A DNA stretch of 64,000 nt from NCBI GenBank assembly GCA_900469475.1, contig UBXG01000019.1:124001-188000 (forward strand). The letters are read 5' to 3'. The notes under the pieces are model-generated. The model ran no database searches and was not told where the DNA came from. It was given only the letters and a program-made list of their open reading frames with translations. The position numbers and the translations under genes were made by a program. Source of the DNA: Hyphomicrobiales bacterium (GTDB taxonomy: Bacteria > Pseudomonadota > Alphaproteobacteria > Rhizobiales > Rhizobiaceae). Positions 1 through 8,756 of the stretch are shown piece by piece. Within the stretch, counting starts at the first letter, position 1, and each line of letters starts with the position of its first letter.

Positions 1-1
1 C

Positions 2-205
2 CTGCCGTGGTCAGCGGCATTTGCCGCAGCGGCGGCTTTCAGGGTTTATCGTCAGGCTGGCGGTGGGAGAGAACGCATTCTTCCTGATTTTATGATCGGC
101 GCACACGCCGCGGTGCGTGGCTATTCCATATTAACACGAGATCCCAAGGGCTATCGCTCCTACTTTCCCTCGCTCGACCTCATCACCCCAGAAACCCATC
201 CCTGA
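2..205 (+). CDS. PIN-domain (VapC-like) protein, C-terminal part
   Basis: An open frame enters from the left edge and ends at TGA 203-205, giving about 67 residues. The segment PDFMIGAHAAVRGYSILTRD resembles the end of PIN-domain ribonucleases, where a conserved acidic residue near (P/A)D and the TRD/TND strand form part of the metal site. VapC toxins have this fold, but PIN proteins also have other roles, and the N-terminal half and any antitoxin gene lie outside the window. It stops 12 bp before ruvA and may be co-transcribed with it. Confidence 0.55.
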   Translation: MPWSAAFAAAAAFRVYRQAGGGRERILPDFMIGAHAAVRGYSILTRDPKGYRSYFPSLDLITPETHP

Positions 206-217
206 CGGACATCATCC

Positions 218-832
218 ATGATCGGCAAGCTGAAAGGCACAATCGAAGAGATCGGCGAAGACTATGTGCTCGTGGATGTGCACGGCGTCTGCTACGTCGC
301 CTATTGTTCGGCTCGGACGCTGTCGAAGCTCGGTTCGGTTGGCGAGACCTGCGTTCTTTTCATCGAGACCTATGTTCGTGAGGATCAGATCCGGCTTTTC
401 GGCTTCATGACGGCGTTGGAGCGCGAATGGTTCAATATCGTGCAGACGGTTCAGGGTGTCGGTGCGAAGGTAGCGCTGGCGCTGCTATCGACGTTGACGC
501 CGGCGGAGCTTGCCAATGCTATCGCCTTGCAGGATCGCGCCGCCGTTTCGCGGGCGCCGGGCGTCGGCCCGAAAGTTGCCATGCGCATCGTCACGGAACT
601 GAAGAACAAGGCGCCGGCCTTTGCCGGCGACGCGGCCAATATCGCGCTCAAGCAGGAACTGGGCGAAGGCGTTGCCACAGCACCCGTGGCCGATGCCGTT
701 TCGGCGCTGACCAATCTCGGCTACTCCCGCGATCAAGCAGCCAACGCCGTTGCGGCGGCGATAAAGGCGGCCGGCGAAGGTGCGGATAGCGCCAAGCTGA
801 TCCGGCTCGGTCTCAAGGAACTCGCGCGGTGA
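218..832 (+). CDS. ruvA: Holliday junction branch-migration protein RuvA
   Basis: RuvA binds four-way DNA junctions as a tetramer and loads the RuvB motor during recombinational repair. The 204-residue length is typical. The N-terminal barrel begins MIGKLKGTIEEI, and two helix-hairpin-helix segments (GVGAKVALALL and GVGPKVAMRIV, about residues 77-120) bind the junction. The C-terminal three-helix domain (from about residue 155, LGYSRDQAANAV) contacts RuvB. ruvB follows after 153 bp in the same direction. Confidence 0.97.
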   Translation: MIGKLKGTIEEIGEDYVLVDVHGVCYVAYCSARTLSKLGSVGETCVLFIETYVREDQIRLFGFMTALEREWFNIVQTVQGVGAKVALALLSTLTPAELANAIALQDRAAVSRAPGVGPKVAMRIVTELKNKAPAFAGDAANIALKQELGEGVATAPVADAVSALTNLGYSRDQAANAVAAAIKAAGEGADSAKLIRLGLKELAR

Positions 833-985
833 GGCTTTGCACCATCCGCAATCCTGACTATTGTCGCAAAGCTGAGAGATCGGGCCTCGGCACTCCTTAG
901 TCACGGAGTATTTTTGAGGCGGTGGATGTGATAACGCCTTCGGCGCTGAAGCCGCAAAACGCATACCGGGAATGGAACCTCTGAC

Positions 986-2026
986 ATGAGTGAAGCCGCA
1001 CGTCTGATATCGCCGGAAAAGCGGGGCGAGGACATAGATGCGACGCTCAGGCCGCAATCGCTGGACGAATTCACCGGACAGGCGGAAGCGCGCGCCAATC
1101 TGAAGGTCTTCATCGAGGCGGCCAAGGGGCGCGGCGAGGCGCTGGACCATGTGCTGTTTGTCGGTCCGCCCGGCCTTGGCAAGACGACCCTGGCGCAGAT
1201 CATGGCGAAGGAACTCGGCGTCAACTTTCGCTCGACGTCCGGCCCGGTCATCGCCAAGGCGGGCGATCTTGCGGCGCTGCTCACCAATCTCGAAGAGCGG
1301 GACGTGCTCTTCATCGACGAAATCCATCGTCTCAATCCGGCTGTCGAGGAAATCCTTTATCCGGCCATGGAGGATTTCCAGCTTGATCTCATCATCGGCG
1401 AAGGCCCGGCGGCGCGTTCGGTGAAGATCGATCTCGCCAAGTTCACGCTGGTTGCGGCTACGACCCGCCTCGGCCTCCTGACGACGCCGCTGCGCGACCG
1501 TTTCGGCATTCCTGTGCGTCTGAGTTTCTACACGGTTGAAGAACTGGAGCTGATCCTCCGGCGTGGTGCTAGGTTGATGGGTCTTGGCATGACGGATGAG
1601 GGCGCGCGCGAGATCGCGCGTCGGGCTCGCGGCACGCCGCGCATTGCCGGCCGCCTGCTGCGGCGCGTGCGCGATTTCGCCGAAGTTGCGAAAGTCGAAG
1701 CGGTGACGCGCGAGATTGCCGACGAGGCACTGACACGGCTTCTCGTTGATAATGTCGGCTTCGATCAGCTCGACAAGCGCTATCTGAACATGATCGCGGT
1801 CAATTTCGGCGGCGGGCCTGTCGGTATCGAGACTATCGCCGCTGGCCTTTCCGAGCCGCGCGATGCGATCGAGGATATTATCGAGCCCTATATGATCCAG
1901 CAGGGCTTCATTCAGCGTACGCCGCGCGGTCGTGTTTTGACCGCGATCGCCTGGAAACATCTCGGCATGCAGCCGCCCAAGGATCTGGAGGCCGCGCAGT
2001 TCGGGTTGTTCCGGGAGGACGATTGA
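986..2026 (+). CDS. ruvB: Holliday junction DNA helicase RuvB
   Basis: This is the AAA+ ATPase that drives branch migration with RuvA. At 346 residues it has the family length. Visible are Walker A (GPPGLGKTTLAQ, about residue 62), Walker B (VLFIDEIHRL), sensor 1 (LVAATTR), the arginine-finger segment (LRDRFGIP) and the C-terminal winged helix ending QRTPRGRVLTAIAW. The start ATG 986 begins MSEAARLISPEK, a normal RuvB beginning. The stop TGA directly abuts the next ATG (2027), so the phosphoesterase gene is probably translated from the same message. Confidence 0.97.
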   Translation: MSEAARLISPEKRGEDIDATLRPQSLDEFTGQAEARANLKVFIEAAKGRGEALDHVLFVGPPGLGKTTLAQIMAKELGVNFRSTSGPVIAKAGDLAALLTNLEERDVLFIDEIHRLNPAVEEILYPAMEDFQLDLIIGEGPAARSVKIDLAKFTLVAATTRLGLLTTPLRDRFGIPVRLSFYTVEELELILRRGARLMGLGMTDEGAREIARRARGTPRIAGRLLRRVRDFAEVAKVEAVTREIADEALTRLLVDNVGFDQLDKRYLNMIAVNFGGGPVGIETIAAGLSEPRDAIEDIIEPYMIQQGFIQRTPRGRVLTAIAWKHLGMQPPKDLEAAQFGLFREDD

Positions 2027-2929
2027 ATGCTTGGCCGTCGTGCCTTCCTGAAGCTTTTCGGCGGCAGCATATTCGGTTTGATGGCACTCGGGGGATATGC
2101 TCTCGGCTACGAGCCGGTCGTTCGGCTGAATGTTACCCGCTATGCGCTGACCCCACCAGGATGGACGCCTGGGCTGAAGCTCAGGGTGGTGGCACTTGCC
2201 GATTTCCATGCCTGTGAGCCGTGGATGAATGCCGAGCGCATCGCATCGATCTGTGCGCATGCCAATGAGCTTGGCGGCGACATCATCGTGCTGCTCGGCG
2301 ATTATACGTCCGGAACCGATCTCATTACCAACCGTGTCGATCATCGCATCTGGGCGGCGGAATTGGCAAAGCTGAAGGCGCCGCTTGGCGTCCACGCCAT
2401 TATCGGCAATCACGACTGGTGGCATGACGCGACGGCCCAGAGAACCGGTCGCGGCCCGACGTTCAGCCATCGGGCATTGGAAGCTGTCGGCATCGAAGTC
2501 TATTCCAACCGCGCGGCGCGCCTAGAGAAGAATGGACAAGGCTTCTGGCTTGCAGGCGTCGAGGATCAGCTGGCCCTGCGTCGCAGCATGCGCTGGAAGA
2601 GGCCTCTTACCAAGGGGCTTGACGATCTCGGCGGCACAATGGCGCAGATCGGCGACGACGCACCGGTCATCCTTATGGCCCATGAGCCCGATATTTTTCC
2701 TGCCGTTCCCCAGCGGGTGTCGCTCACTTTGTCGGGGCATACGCATGGCGGACAGGTGAGGATTTTCGGCTGGTCGCCCTATTCGCCCTCGCGTTATGGT
2801 GACCGGTATGTCTACGGTCATATCGTTGAGGAGTCGCGCCATATCATTGTGTCGGGCGGCCTCGGCTGCTCTATCGCGCCAGTACGCTTCGGCGTTCCGC
2901 CGGAGATCCTGGTGATCGACCTGGGATAG
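2027..2929 (+). CDS. Metallophosphoesterase with Tat-type leader
   Basis: A calcineurin-like phosphoesterase of the YaeI/YkuE type, 300 residues. Residues 4-11 (RRAFLKLF) followed by a hydrophobic run look like a twin-arginine export signal or anchor. The metal-binding blocks are in order: ADFHACEPW, LLGDYTS, IIGNHDWWHD and LSGHTHGGQ. In this family related enzymes hydrolyse phosphoesters including UDP-diacylglucosamine-like lipids; the substrate here is unknown. The start codon touches the ruvB stop, and a NUDIX gene follows after 6 bp, so translation is probably coupled along this run. Confidence 0.85.
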   Translation: MLGRRAFLKLFGGSIFGLMALGGYALGYEPVVRLNVTRYALTPPGWTPGLKLRVVALADFHACEPWMNAERIASICAHANELGGDIIVLLGDYTSGTDLITNRVDHRIWAAELAKLKAPLGVHAIIGNHDWWHDATAQRTGRGPTFSHRALEAVGIEVYSNRAARLEKNGQGFWLAGVEDQLALRRSMRWKRPLTKGLDDLGGTMAQIGDDAPVILMAHEPDIFPAVPQRVSLTLSGHTHGGQVRIFGWSPYSPSRYGDRYVYGHIVEESRHIIVSGGLGCSIAPVRFGVPPEILVIDLG

Positions 2930-2935
2930 AGGATC

Positions 2936-3445
2936 ATGCCGAAGCGCAAACTCATCAGATTGAATGCCGGCCGAACACGCTTCCAGATGCGCGTCGCAGG
3001 CCTTGGCTTTCGCGACGGCCATGTCCTGGTGCATCGCGCCGTGCACGAGCCTTTCTGGACTTTTCCCGGCGGTCGCGCGGAGATCGGCGAGACCTCGGAA
3101 GAGACATTGCGGCGGGAGATGATGGAGGAGATCGGCGTTAACGTTACGGTCGGGCGCCTGCTGTGGTCGGTCGAGAATTTCTTCCATTACGAGCAGCTCG
3201 ACTGGCACGAGCTTGGCCTCTACTATCTGATGGATATTCCTGCCGACTTTCCCTTCGACCCCGCGAAGATCGTGCATCGAATCCAGGATGGCGACAACGA
3301 TCTCGAGTTCAAATGGGTGCGAGCGACGCGCGAGGCGCTGGTTGCGCTCGATATCCCGCCCTATTTCATCGCCGAGGAAATCGAAAACCTGCCGCTGACG
3401 TCTCGCCATCTCGTCTGGCGGGATGGTGATCTCGACAAGGCTTAG
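2936..3445 (+). CDS. NUDIX hydrolase
   Basis: The 169-residue protein carries a complete Nudix box, beginning GGRAEIGETSEETLRREMME and continuing EIG, with the metal-binding REMMEE core at about residues 62-67. Nudix enzymes cleave nucleoside diphosphates linked to another group; the substrate cannot be read from sequence. It lies 6 bp after the phosphoesterase and 10 bp before the DinB gene, in an apparent four-gene run starting at ruvB. Confidence 0.88.
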   Translation: MPKRKLIRLNAGRTRFQMRVAGLGFRDGHVLVHRAVHEPFWTFPGGRAEIGETSEETLRREMMEEIGVNVTVGRLLWSVENFFHYEQLDWHELGLYYLMDIPADFPFDPAKIVHRIQDGDNDLEFKWVRATREALVALDIPPYFIAEEIENLPLTSRHLVWRDGDLDKA

Positions 3446-3455
3446 GGGGAGGCTT

Positions 3456-4019
3456 ATGTCCGCTTTCGATCCGGTTCGCAGCTTTCGCAAGCTCGCCTAC
3501 AACAATGCCTTGGCGAATGTCCGGCTCCATCGGGCTTGTGCGGCTCTGCTGCCCGGCGAATTCGAGGCCAAGCGTGTCAGCTTCTTTCCGTCGATCAAGG
3601 CAACCCTCAATCATATCCTGACGGTCGATTGGTTCTACGTCGACGCGCTGGAAGGCGGTACTCTGGGCCTCAAAGCTTTTGACATCGAGGAGCCTTATGA
3701 CCGGCTGGACGGGTTGAGCCAGGAGCAGGCCGACGTCGATCGCAAGCTGGTCGCTTTTTGTGAGGGGCTGACGCCGGAGACCGCGATGCGGATCATCAAT
3801 ATCGAACGCGACGGCCGTGTTCAGCGCGAGCGGGCGGACGATGTGCTGAACCATCTGTTCCAGCATCAGACGCATCATCGCGGGCAGGTGCATGCCATGC
3901 TGGCCGGAACCAGCGTCGCGCCGCCGCAGCTCGACGAATTCGTCGTTTCCGACGATGCACGCTTCAGGGATGCGGAATTGATGGCGCTCGATTGGGATGA
4001 GACAAAGCTGATGCGCTGA
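3456..4019 (+). CDS. DinB family protein
   Basis: A DinB/YfiT-type four-helix protein of 187 residues. The metal-ligand histidines are visible as NHILTVDWFYVD (about residues 43-54) and HLFQHQTHHRGQVHAML (about residues 130-146). The family includes thiol-dependent transferases and damage-induced proteins of unknown role. I chose ATG 3456 because a purine-rich AGGGGGAGG lies just before it; the frame is open further upstream but would overlap the NUDIX gene. Its last 56 bp overlap the convergent sqdC gene. Confidence 0.85.
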   Translation: MSAFDPVRSFRKLAYNNALANVRLHRACAALLPGEFEAKRVSFFPSIKATLNHILTVDWFYVDALEGGTLGLKAFDIEEPYDRLDGLSQEQADVDRKLVAFCEGLTPETAMRIINIERDGRVQRERADDVLNHLFQHQTHHRGQVHAMLAGTSVAPPQLDEFVVSDDARFRDAELMALDWDETKLMR

Positions 4020-4917
4020 TACCCGCCTTTGGGTATCCCGATTTAGCCAGTGTCTCTATCGTTTGCTTGAGCAGGGGTTTTCTGCCAGCTTGCCAGCCAA
4101 GTGCACGGATTTTCGCCGTATCCATGACAGAGACCGCGCCGAGCTCCGCAGGCTGCGGCAGCGCGTGCGGACAGCCTGTCGCGCTCTGGAGGTGGCTAAG
4201 GATCTCGTGCGTGTCGGTCAGAATATCCGACAGGTTGAAGGCTTCACCGTCCATACGGCCGGCTTCCGTTTCCAGCAGAAGACGAACCGCACGGCCGAGG
4301 TCGCGGCCGTGGACCTCGGTCCCGGCCCGGGAAGGAACCGGCTTACCGTTCAGGTAATCGTCGAATAGCTCGTCCCACTTGTTCGGCTGCAGTTCGCCAT
4401 AAACGCCTGTCGCCCTCAGGCTCGCGGTTATGAAACCCGATGCTGACAGGGAAAACAGGGCGTGCTCCGCGTCGCGCTTCACCTCGCCATAGAGCGTGCT
4501 CGGTACTGGCTTGGTCGCCTCGGTCAACGGCTCCTTGGCAATCCCATCGCCATAGACGGCGCGTGACGAGAGGAAGATGCAGCGACGGATGCCAGCCTTT
4601 CTGGCGGTCTCGAACAGCTTTACCGTACCGTCGAGATTGAGACGGCGAAAGCCGTCCGGATCATCGCCTTCACCGCCGCGATATTTGCCAGCAACATGGT
4701 TGAAGGCCGCGTGCACGAAGAGATAGGCGTCGTCGAAAGCGCGGCTTTGATTTTCCGCCGGATCGAGGCTCATGGGAACGAAGGAGACCGGATGCGAAAA
4801 GAAGCCAGGTGACGGGGGGCTCCGTCCGCCGATTGCAACCTTGTAACCGGCCGACAGCAGCTCTTCAGCGATGTATCGGCCGACGAGACCCGCTCCGCCT
4901 GAAATCAGGACTTTCAT
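3964..4917 (-). CDS. sqdC: NAD-dependent epimerase/reductase, probable SqdC
   Basis: Extended short-chain dehydrogenase of 317 residues with an N-terminal Rossmann motif (ISGGAGLVGRYIAEEL) and a YGEVK-type catalytic YxxxK at about residue 143. It is the third gene of a minus-strand trio sqdB-sqdD-sqdC; in Rhodobacter and Sinorhizobium this order encodes sulfoquinovosyl diacylglycerol synthesis, where SqdC acts late, probably as a reductase. The start overlaps the sqdD stop by 4 bp (ATGA), indicating translational coupling. The name rests on operon order more than on unique motifs. Confidence 0.72.
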   Translation of the reverse strand: MKVLISGGAGLVGRYIAEELLSAGYKVAIGGRSPPSPGFFSHPVSFVPMSLDPAENQSRAFDDAYLFVHAAFNHVAGKYRGGEGDDPDGFRRLNLDGTVKLFETARKAGIRRCIFLSSRAVYGDGIAKEPLTEATKPVPSTLYGEVKRDAEHALFSLSASGFITASLRATGVYGELQPNKWDELFDDYLNGKPVPSRAGTEVHGRDLGRAVRLLLETEAGRMDGEAFNLSDILTDTHEILSHLQSATGCPHALPQPAELGAVSVMDTAKIRALGWQAGRKPLLKQTIETLAKSGYPKAGISASALSHPNRAPSIPHP

Positions 4918-5780
4918 GCCGCCGCTTTCGGATTTGCGAGCGTGGCGATATCGGGCATGTTCCGACCTGAATGGAAGCTATGCCATAGCTCGATCAATGG
5001 CTTCAGCTGCTCAGCCTTGGGGTGATTTTCCTCCCAGGGCTTCTCATACTGGTAATGCAGGATCGAGACGCTGTTCCAGTTCCAGAGCTCAGGCATGCTG
5101 AACCAGACATATTGCAGCATGTTCATAAAGACGGGCAGCCCTTGCCAATCCGGGAAAAAGGCCTCGAGAAAGGTCTGGTCGGTGCGCCGCCAGAAGACGT
5201 CGGGGCGATCGAGGTGCTCCAGCATGTGCCGAAAGGTCGCAAGCGACGGCTTGGCGACGAAGACGCCGGAATTCAGCCGGTGGAAATCGGCAAGGCTTTC
5301 GTAGACGTTCGGTGCGGCGGAAAATTCCGGGTAATCGAAGAGCCGGTCGACGTTGCGCAGCACCAGCGCATCTGCATCGATGAAGACGCAGGTGTCGTAT
5401 TCGATCAGCTGCCAGAGCCTGAGCTTGCAGAAGTTGTCGAGCGGCGTGTGGAAGGAGGGCTTGCGGCCCTTGGTGAAGGGAGCCGCTGTATGAAGATTGC
5501 CGCGGGCATGCCGCTCATTGAAGGCATCCGAAAGCGGAAGATGCTCAACTTCCACCAGCCGGCAGTCGAGCGCTGCCAATGGGGCAAGGTCGCTTTCGCC
5601 AACCCCTTCCGTATGCAGCACGACGATATCGGCTTTCGTGCCGCTATGGACGATCGAACGCGCCAGCGCCAGTGCGCCCATGGCGTAATCAGCATTCGTG
5701 ACGAGCGTCACGAATGCCTGCCCGGCACGCGGTCGCGTTTGTGCACGCAGACCCTGCAGCATTTCGCTTCCCGGCATCAT
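4914..5780 (-). CDS. sqdD: Glycogenin-like GT8 glycosyltransferase, probable SqdD
   Basis: 288 residues with a GT8 fold: an N-terminal strand FVTLVTNADYAMGALALA, the metal-binding DxD in CVFIDADALVL (about residue 137) and the GVF/NSG segment LNSGVFVAKPS. In sulfolipid-producing alphaproteobacteria SqdD is a glycogenin-like transferase proposed to move sulfoquinovose from UDP-sulfoquinovose. It overlaps sqdB by 4 bp upstream and sqdC by 4 bp downstream, so the three are one tightly coupled unit. Confidence 0.8.
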   Translation of the reverse strand: MMPGSEMLQGLRAQTRPRAGQAFVTLVTNADYAMGALALARSIVHSGTKADIVVLHTEGVGESDLAPLAALDCRLVEVEHLPLSDAFNERHARGNLHTAAPFTKGRKPSFHTPLDNFCKLRLWQLIEYDTCVFIDADALVLRNVDRLFDYPEFSAAPNVYESLADFHRLNSGVFVAKPSLATFRHMLEHLDRPDVFWRRTDQTFLEAFFPDWQGLPVFMNMLQYVWFSMPELWNWNSVSILHYQYEKPWEENHPKAEQLKPLIELWHSFHSGRNMPDIATLANPKAAA

Positions 5781-6997
5781 GACACGGACTTCAGCCTCTT
5801 GCCCTCGGGATCATGGTTGACTGTCGCGGCGAGATCCTTGGTCCAGGCAGAGATGGCCGGAACGCGCGACCGATCGACGCGATAGGCATATTTTTTAGCG
5901 ACATCGACGATTTCACCGAGGAGGCCCGCTTCCAGCGTGATCGGTGCCAGGCCGAGATCGAGGAACTTGTCGTTTTTGACAATCAGGTCGTTCTCCGGAG
6001 CTTCCTTGCGCGGATTGGGCAGGCGCACAACTTCCGCGCCGCTCATCCTGGCGATCATATCGGCAAGATCGCGCACTCGATGCGTTTCGGTCATCTGGTT
6101 GAAGATTTCGACGCGGGCGCCGCGAACCGGCGGGTTCTTCAGAGCGAGTTCGATGCAGCGTACGGAATCCTGGATATGGATGAAGGCGCGGGTCTGGCCA
6201 CCGGTGCCGTGCACGGTCAGCGGATAGCCGATCGCCGCCTGGATGAGGAAACGGTTGAGCACCGTGCCATAGTCGCCGTCATAGTCGAACCGGTTGATCA
6301 GCTGCTCATGCCGGCGCGTCTGCTCGGTGTGCGTGCCCCAGACGATGCCCTGATGCAGGTCGGTGATCCTCAGTCCGTCATTCTTGGCATAGAATTGAAA
6401 GAGCAGCTGATCGAGGCACTTCGTCATGTGATAGATCGAGCCGGGATTGGCGGGGTAAAGAATCTCCTGGCTCGCCGTGCGACCATCGGTCGTCTCGATG
6501 CCGACGGGCAGATAGCCCTCGGGGATAGCAGCGCCGATCGTCGAATAGCCATAGACGCCCATCGTGCCGAGATGCACGAGATGGGCGTCGAGATTGAGGT
6601 CTACCAGCGCGTTCAGTAGGTTGTGGGTGGCGTTGACGTTGTTGTTGACCGTGTAGTTCTTGTGGCGGTCGCTCTTCATCGAATAGGGCGCGGCGCGCTG
6701 CTCGGCGAAATGGACGATGGCATCGGGGCGATGCTCGGACAGCCATTTTTTCAGAAGCTCATAGTCCCTGGCGAGATCGATCAGGTGGAAATGGATGCGG
6801 CGGCCGGTTTCGGCGTGCCATATGCGGGTGCGTTCCTGGATCGAATCCATCGGCGTCAGCGACTGGACACCCAGCTCGGTATCGATCCAGCGGCGGGAGA
6901 GATTGTCGAGGATGTGGATCTCATGACCGGCGTCGGAGAGGTGAAGCGAGGTTGGCCAACCAATGAATCCGTCACCGCCCATAACCGCAATTTTCAT
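5777..6997 (-). CDS. sqdB: UDP-sulfoquinovose synthase SqdB
   Basis: SqdB/SQD1 converts UDP-glucose and sulfite to UDP-sulfoquinovose, the sulfolipid head-group donor. The 406-residue protein starts with the NAD-binding MGGDGFIGWPTSLHLS. It carries SQD1-type blocks VHFAEQRAAPYSM, LGTMGVYGYS, SIYHMTKCLDQLLF (YxxxK) and TDLHQGIVWGTHTEQT. These match SQD1 much better than generic UDP-glucose epimerases. It is the first gene of the minus-strand operon; a divergent thioesterase gene begins 135 bp away, so both promoters lie in 6998-7132. Confidence 0.9.
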   Translation of the reverse strand: MKIAVMGGDGFIGWPTSLHLSDAGHEIHILDNLSRRWIDTELGVQSLTPMDSIQERTRIWHAETGRRIHFHLIDLARDYELLKKWLSEHRPDAIVHFAEQRAAPYSMKSDRHKNYTVNNNVNATHNLLNALVDLNLDAHLVHLGTMGVYGYSTIGAAIPEGYLPVGIETTDGRTASQEILYPANPGSIYHMTKCLDQLLFQFYAKNDGLRITDLHQGIVWGTHTEQTRRHEQLINRFDYDGDYGTVLNRFLIQAAIGYPLTVHGTGGQTRAFIHIQDSVRCIELALKNPPVRGARVEIFNQMTETHRVRDLADMIARMSGAEVVRLPNPRKEAPENDLIVKNDKFLDLGLAPITLEAGLLGEIVDVAKKYAYRVDRSRVPAISAWTKDLAATVNHDPEGKRLKSVS

Positions 6998-7132
6998 AGG
7001 ATCTTCCTTCTATGCCGATCCGCTAGCCGGCACGATTCCGGATAGTCGGAGTTTATGACAATTGTTCAAAGCTTGCTTGATGGCAGAACTTCGGCCAAAG
7101 AGATGCCGGACATTCAAGGAGATGCGGCAACG

Positions 7133-7588
7133 ATGAACAGCCCCTTTCTGATAGCTGGGGAACTGGAAGCCGGAAGCCACCGGCTGGTGCAGCGAGTCTA
7201 CTATGAGGATACGGATTTTTCCGGGCTCGTCTATCACGCGCGCTACCTGCATTTCCTTGAACGGGGACGCACCGACTATCTGCGTTGTCTCGGAGTGGAA
7301 CAGCGCGAACTTCTGAATGCGGATGAAGAGGGGCTGGTTTTCGTCGTCCATCGCATGGAGATCGATTTCAAGGGACCGGCTCGCATGGATGACCTGCTGA
7401 CGATCCGCACAGTCACCGAAAAGGCCGGTGGCGCCAAGATGGTACTGTCTCAGGAAATCCGGCGCGACGAGACACTGCTGATTGCCGCGAAGGTCATCAT
7501 TGCCGTGATCAATGCAAAGGGGCGTCCGCGCCGCCTGCCGGAGAAGCTTGCCGCACAAATGCTCACGGCGTCGGAAAGTGCTGGGTAA
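7133..7588 (+). CDS. ybgC: YbgC-type acyl-CoA thioesterase (hot-dog fold)
   Basis: A 4-hydroxybenzoyl-CoA thioesterase-like protein, commonly the first gene of tol-pal operons. The signature VYYEDTDFSGLVYHARYLHF contains the active-site Asp region (about residue 23 from ATG 7133). I prefer ATG 7133 (MNSPFLIAG) because AAGGAG lies at 7116-7121; the frame stays open to 7055 but that extension has no family features. tolQ starts 419 bp downstream, so co-transcription is less certain than in genomes with tight spacing. Confidence 0.85.
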   Translation: MNSPFLIAGELEAGSHRLVQRVYYEDTDFSGLVYHARYLHFLERGRTDYLRCLGVEQRELLNADEEGLVFVVHRMEIDFKGPARMDDLLTIRTVTEKAGGAKMVLSQEIRRDETLLIAAKVIIAVINAKGRPRRLPEKLAAQMLTASESAG

Positions 7589-8007
7589 TCAGTAACCTGG
7601 CATGCTCATCGCATCAGGGCTGCCTTGCATAAGGATAGCATGATCGACAAGAGGCGGCTTGCAATAACTTGAGTTTTATGTGAAGGAATTCGCCGCGCAA
7701 GCTTTGTCTGCGTTTCTCGCCGGTTTCGTCCGGTCAGTTCTTCCCTGGAGCGAGAATAACCTTCGCCGCCGTTAAATCCTTCGTGTTTCGACGCTAACAT
7801 TCTTTTAACCATAATAGTGTCTTACTGATTATGTCGGAGTTTGTGCGGTGCACGCCTTCCTTTGACCAAATTTGACGGCAAGAAGGCAGTTGTAAGCTTG
7901 GAAGGCTTGACCAGGGCGTTCAGCGGCGGCTGCCAAACAATTCTTGTGAGATCACTTTTAGCCGCCCGGTCTAGCACCGGGCGTTTGGATTCGGGGATTT
8001 TGGATCA
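7589..8007 (+). other. Intergenic region before tolQ
   Basis: This 419-bp stretch has no convincing gene. It holds an AT-richer section near 7790-7840 (TTAACCATAATAGTGTCTTA) that could contain the tol promoter, but I cannot assign -35 and -10 boxes with confidence. Confidence 0.4.
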
Positions 8008-8730
8008 ATGGAACAAGTAGCATTGGCAGCGGCCACCACACCGGACATCACCCTCTGGTCGCTCTTCATGCAGGCAGGCCTGGTGGTCAAGCTCGTCATG
8101 ATCGGCCTGCTGGCAGCGTCCGTATGGACCTGGGCGATCGTCATCGACAAATATCTGAGCTTCGCGCGAGCGCGGCGGCAGTTCGATCACTTCGAGCAGG
8201 TTTTCTGGTCGGGCCAGTCGCTTGAAGAGCTCTACCGCACGCTTTCGGAGCGTAACAATACAGGCCTTGGCGCCATTTTCGTCGCAGCGATGCGCGAATG
8301 GAAGAAATCGTTCGAGCGCGGCGCTCGCTCGCCGATCGGTCTGCAGATGCGTATCGACCGCGCGATGGACGTGACGCTGGCGCGTGAATCGGAACATCTG
8401 ACGGCCCGCCTCGGATCGCTCGCGACCATCGGCTCCGCCGGTCCGTTCATCGGTCTCTTCGGTACGGTCGTCGGCATCATGACCTCGTTTCAGGCGATCG
8501 CCGGTTCGAAGTCGACCAACCTTGCGGTCGTCGCACCGGGTATCGCCGAAGCGCTTCTGGCAACTGCGATCGGTCTGGTTGCCGCTATTCCGGCCGTTAT
8601 CGCCTACAACAAGTTCTCGGCCGATGCCGGCAAGCTTTCGGGCCGCATGGAAGGCTTCGCGGATGAATTCTCCGCCATCCTTTCGCGCCAGATCGATGAA
8701 AAGCTGCAGCCGCGCCAGGCTGCGCAGTAA
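8008..8730 (+). CDS. tolQ: Tol-Pal system proton channel subunit TolQ
   Basis: Inner-membrane TolQ (240 residues) of the MotA/ExbB family, which with TolR uses the proton gradient to drive TolA. One transmembrane helix is near residues 18-45 (LFMQAGLVVKLVMIGLLAAS). Two more flank the conserved block AGPFIGLFGTVVGIMTSF and the segment LLATAIGLVAAIPAVIAYNK. It is followed by tolR after 26 bp and starts the run tolQRA-(tolA-C)-tolB. Confidence 0.95.
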   Translation: MEQVALAAATTPDITLWSLFMQAGLVVKLVMIGLLAASVWTWAIVIDKYLSFARARRQFDHFEQVFWSGQSLEELYRTLSERNNTGLGAIFVAAMREWKKSFERGARSPIGLQMRIDRAMDVTLARESEHLTARLGSLATIGSAGPFIGLFGTVVGIMTSFQAIAGSKSTNLAVVAPGIAEALLATAIGLVAAIPAVIAYNKFSADAGKLSGRMEGFADEFSAILSRQIDEKLQPRQAAQ

Positions 8731-8756
8731 GTCGCGGACAGAACCGGAGTATTGAC

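Noticed and set aside
485..2470. 661-codon open frame on the minus strand
   Set aside because: It lies antisense to ruvA, ruvB and the phosphoesterase, all with clear motifs; composition is arginine/alanine-rich as expected of a GC-rich shadow frame.
5022..5885. 287-codon plus-strand open frame
   Set aside because: Antisense to sqdD, which has the GT8 DxD motif and operon context.
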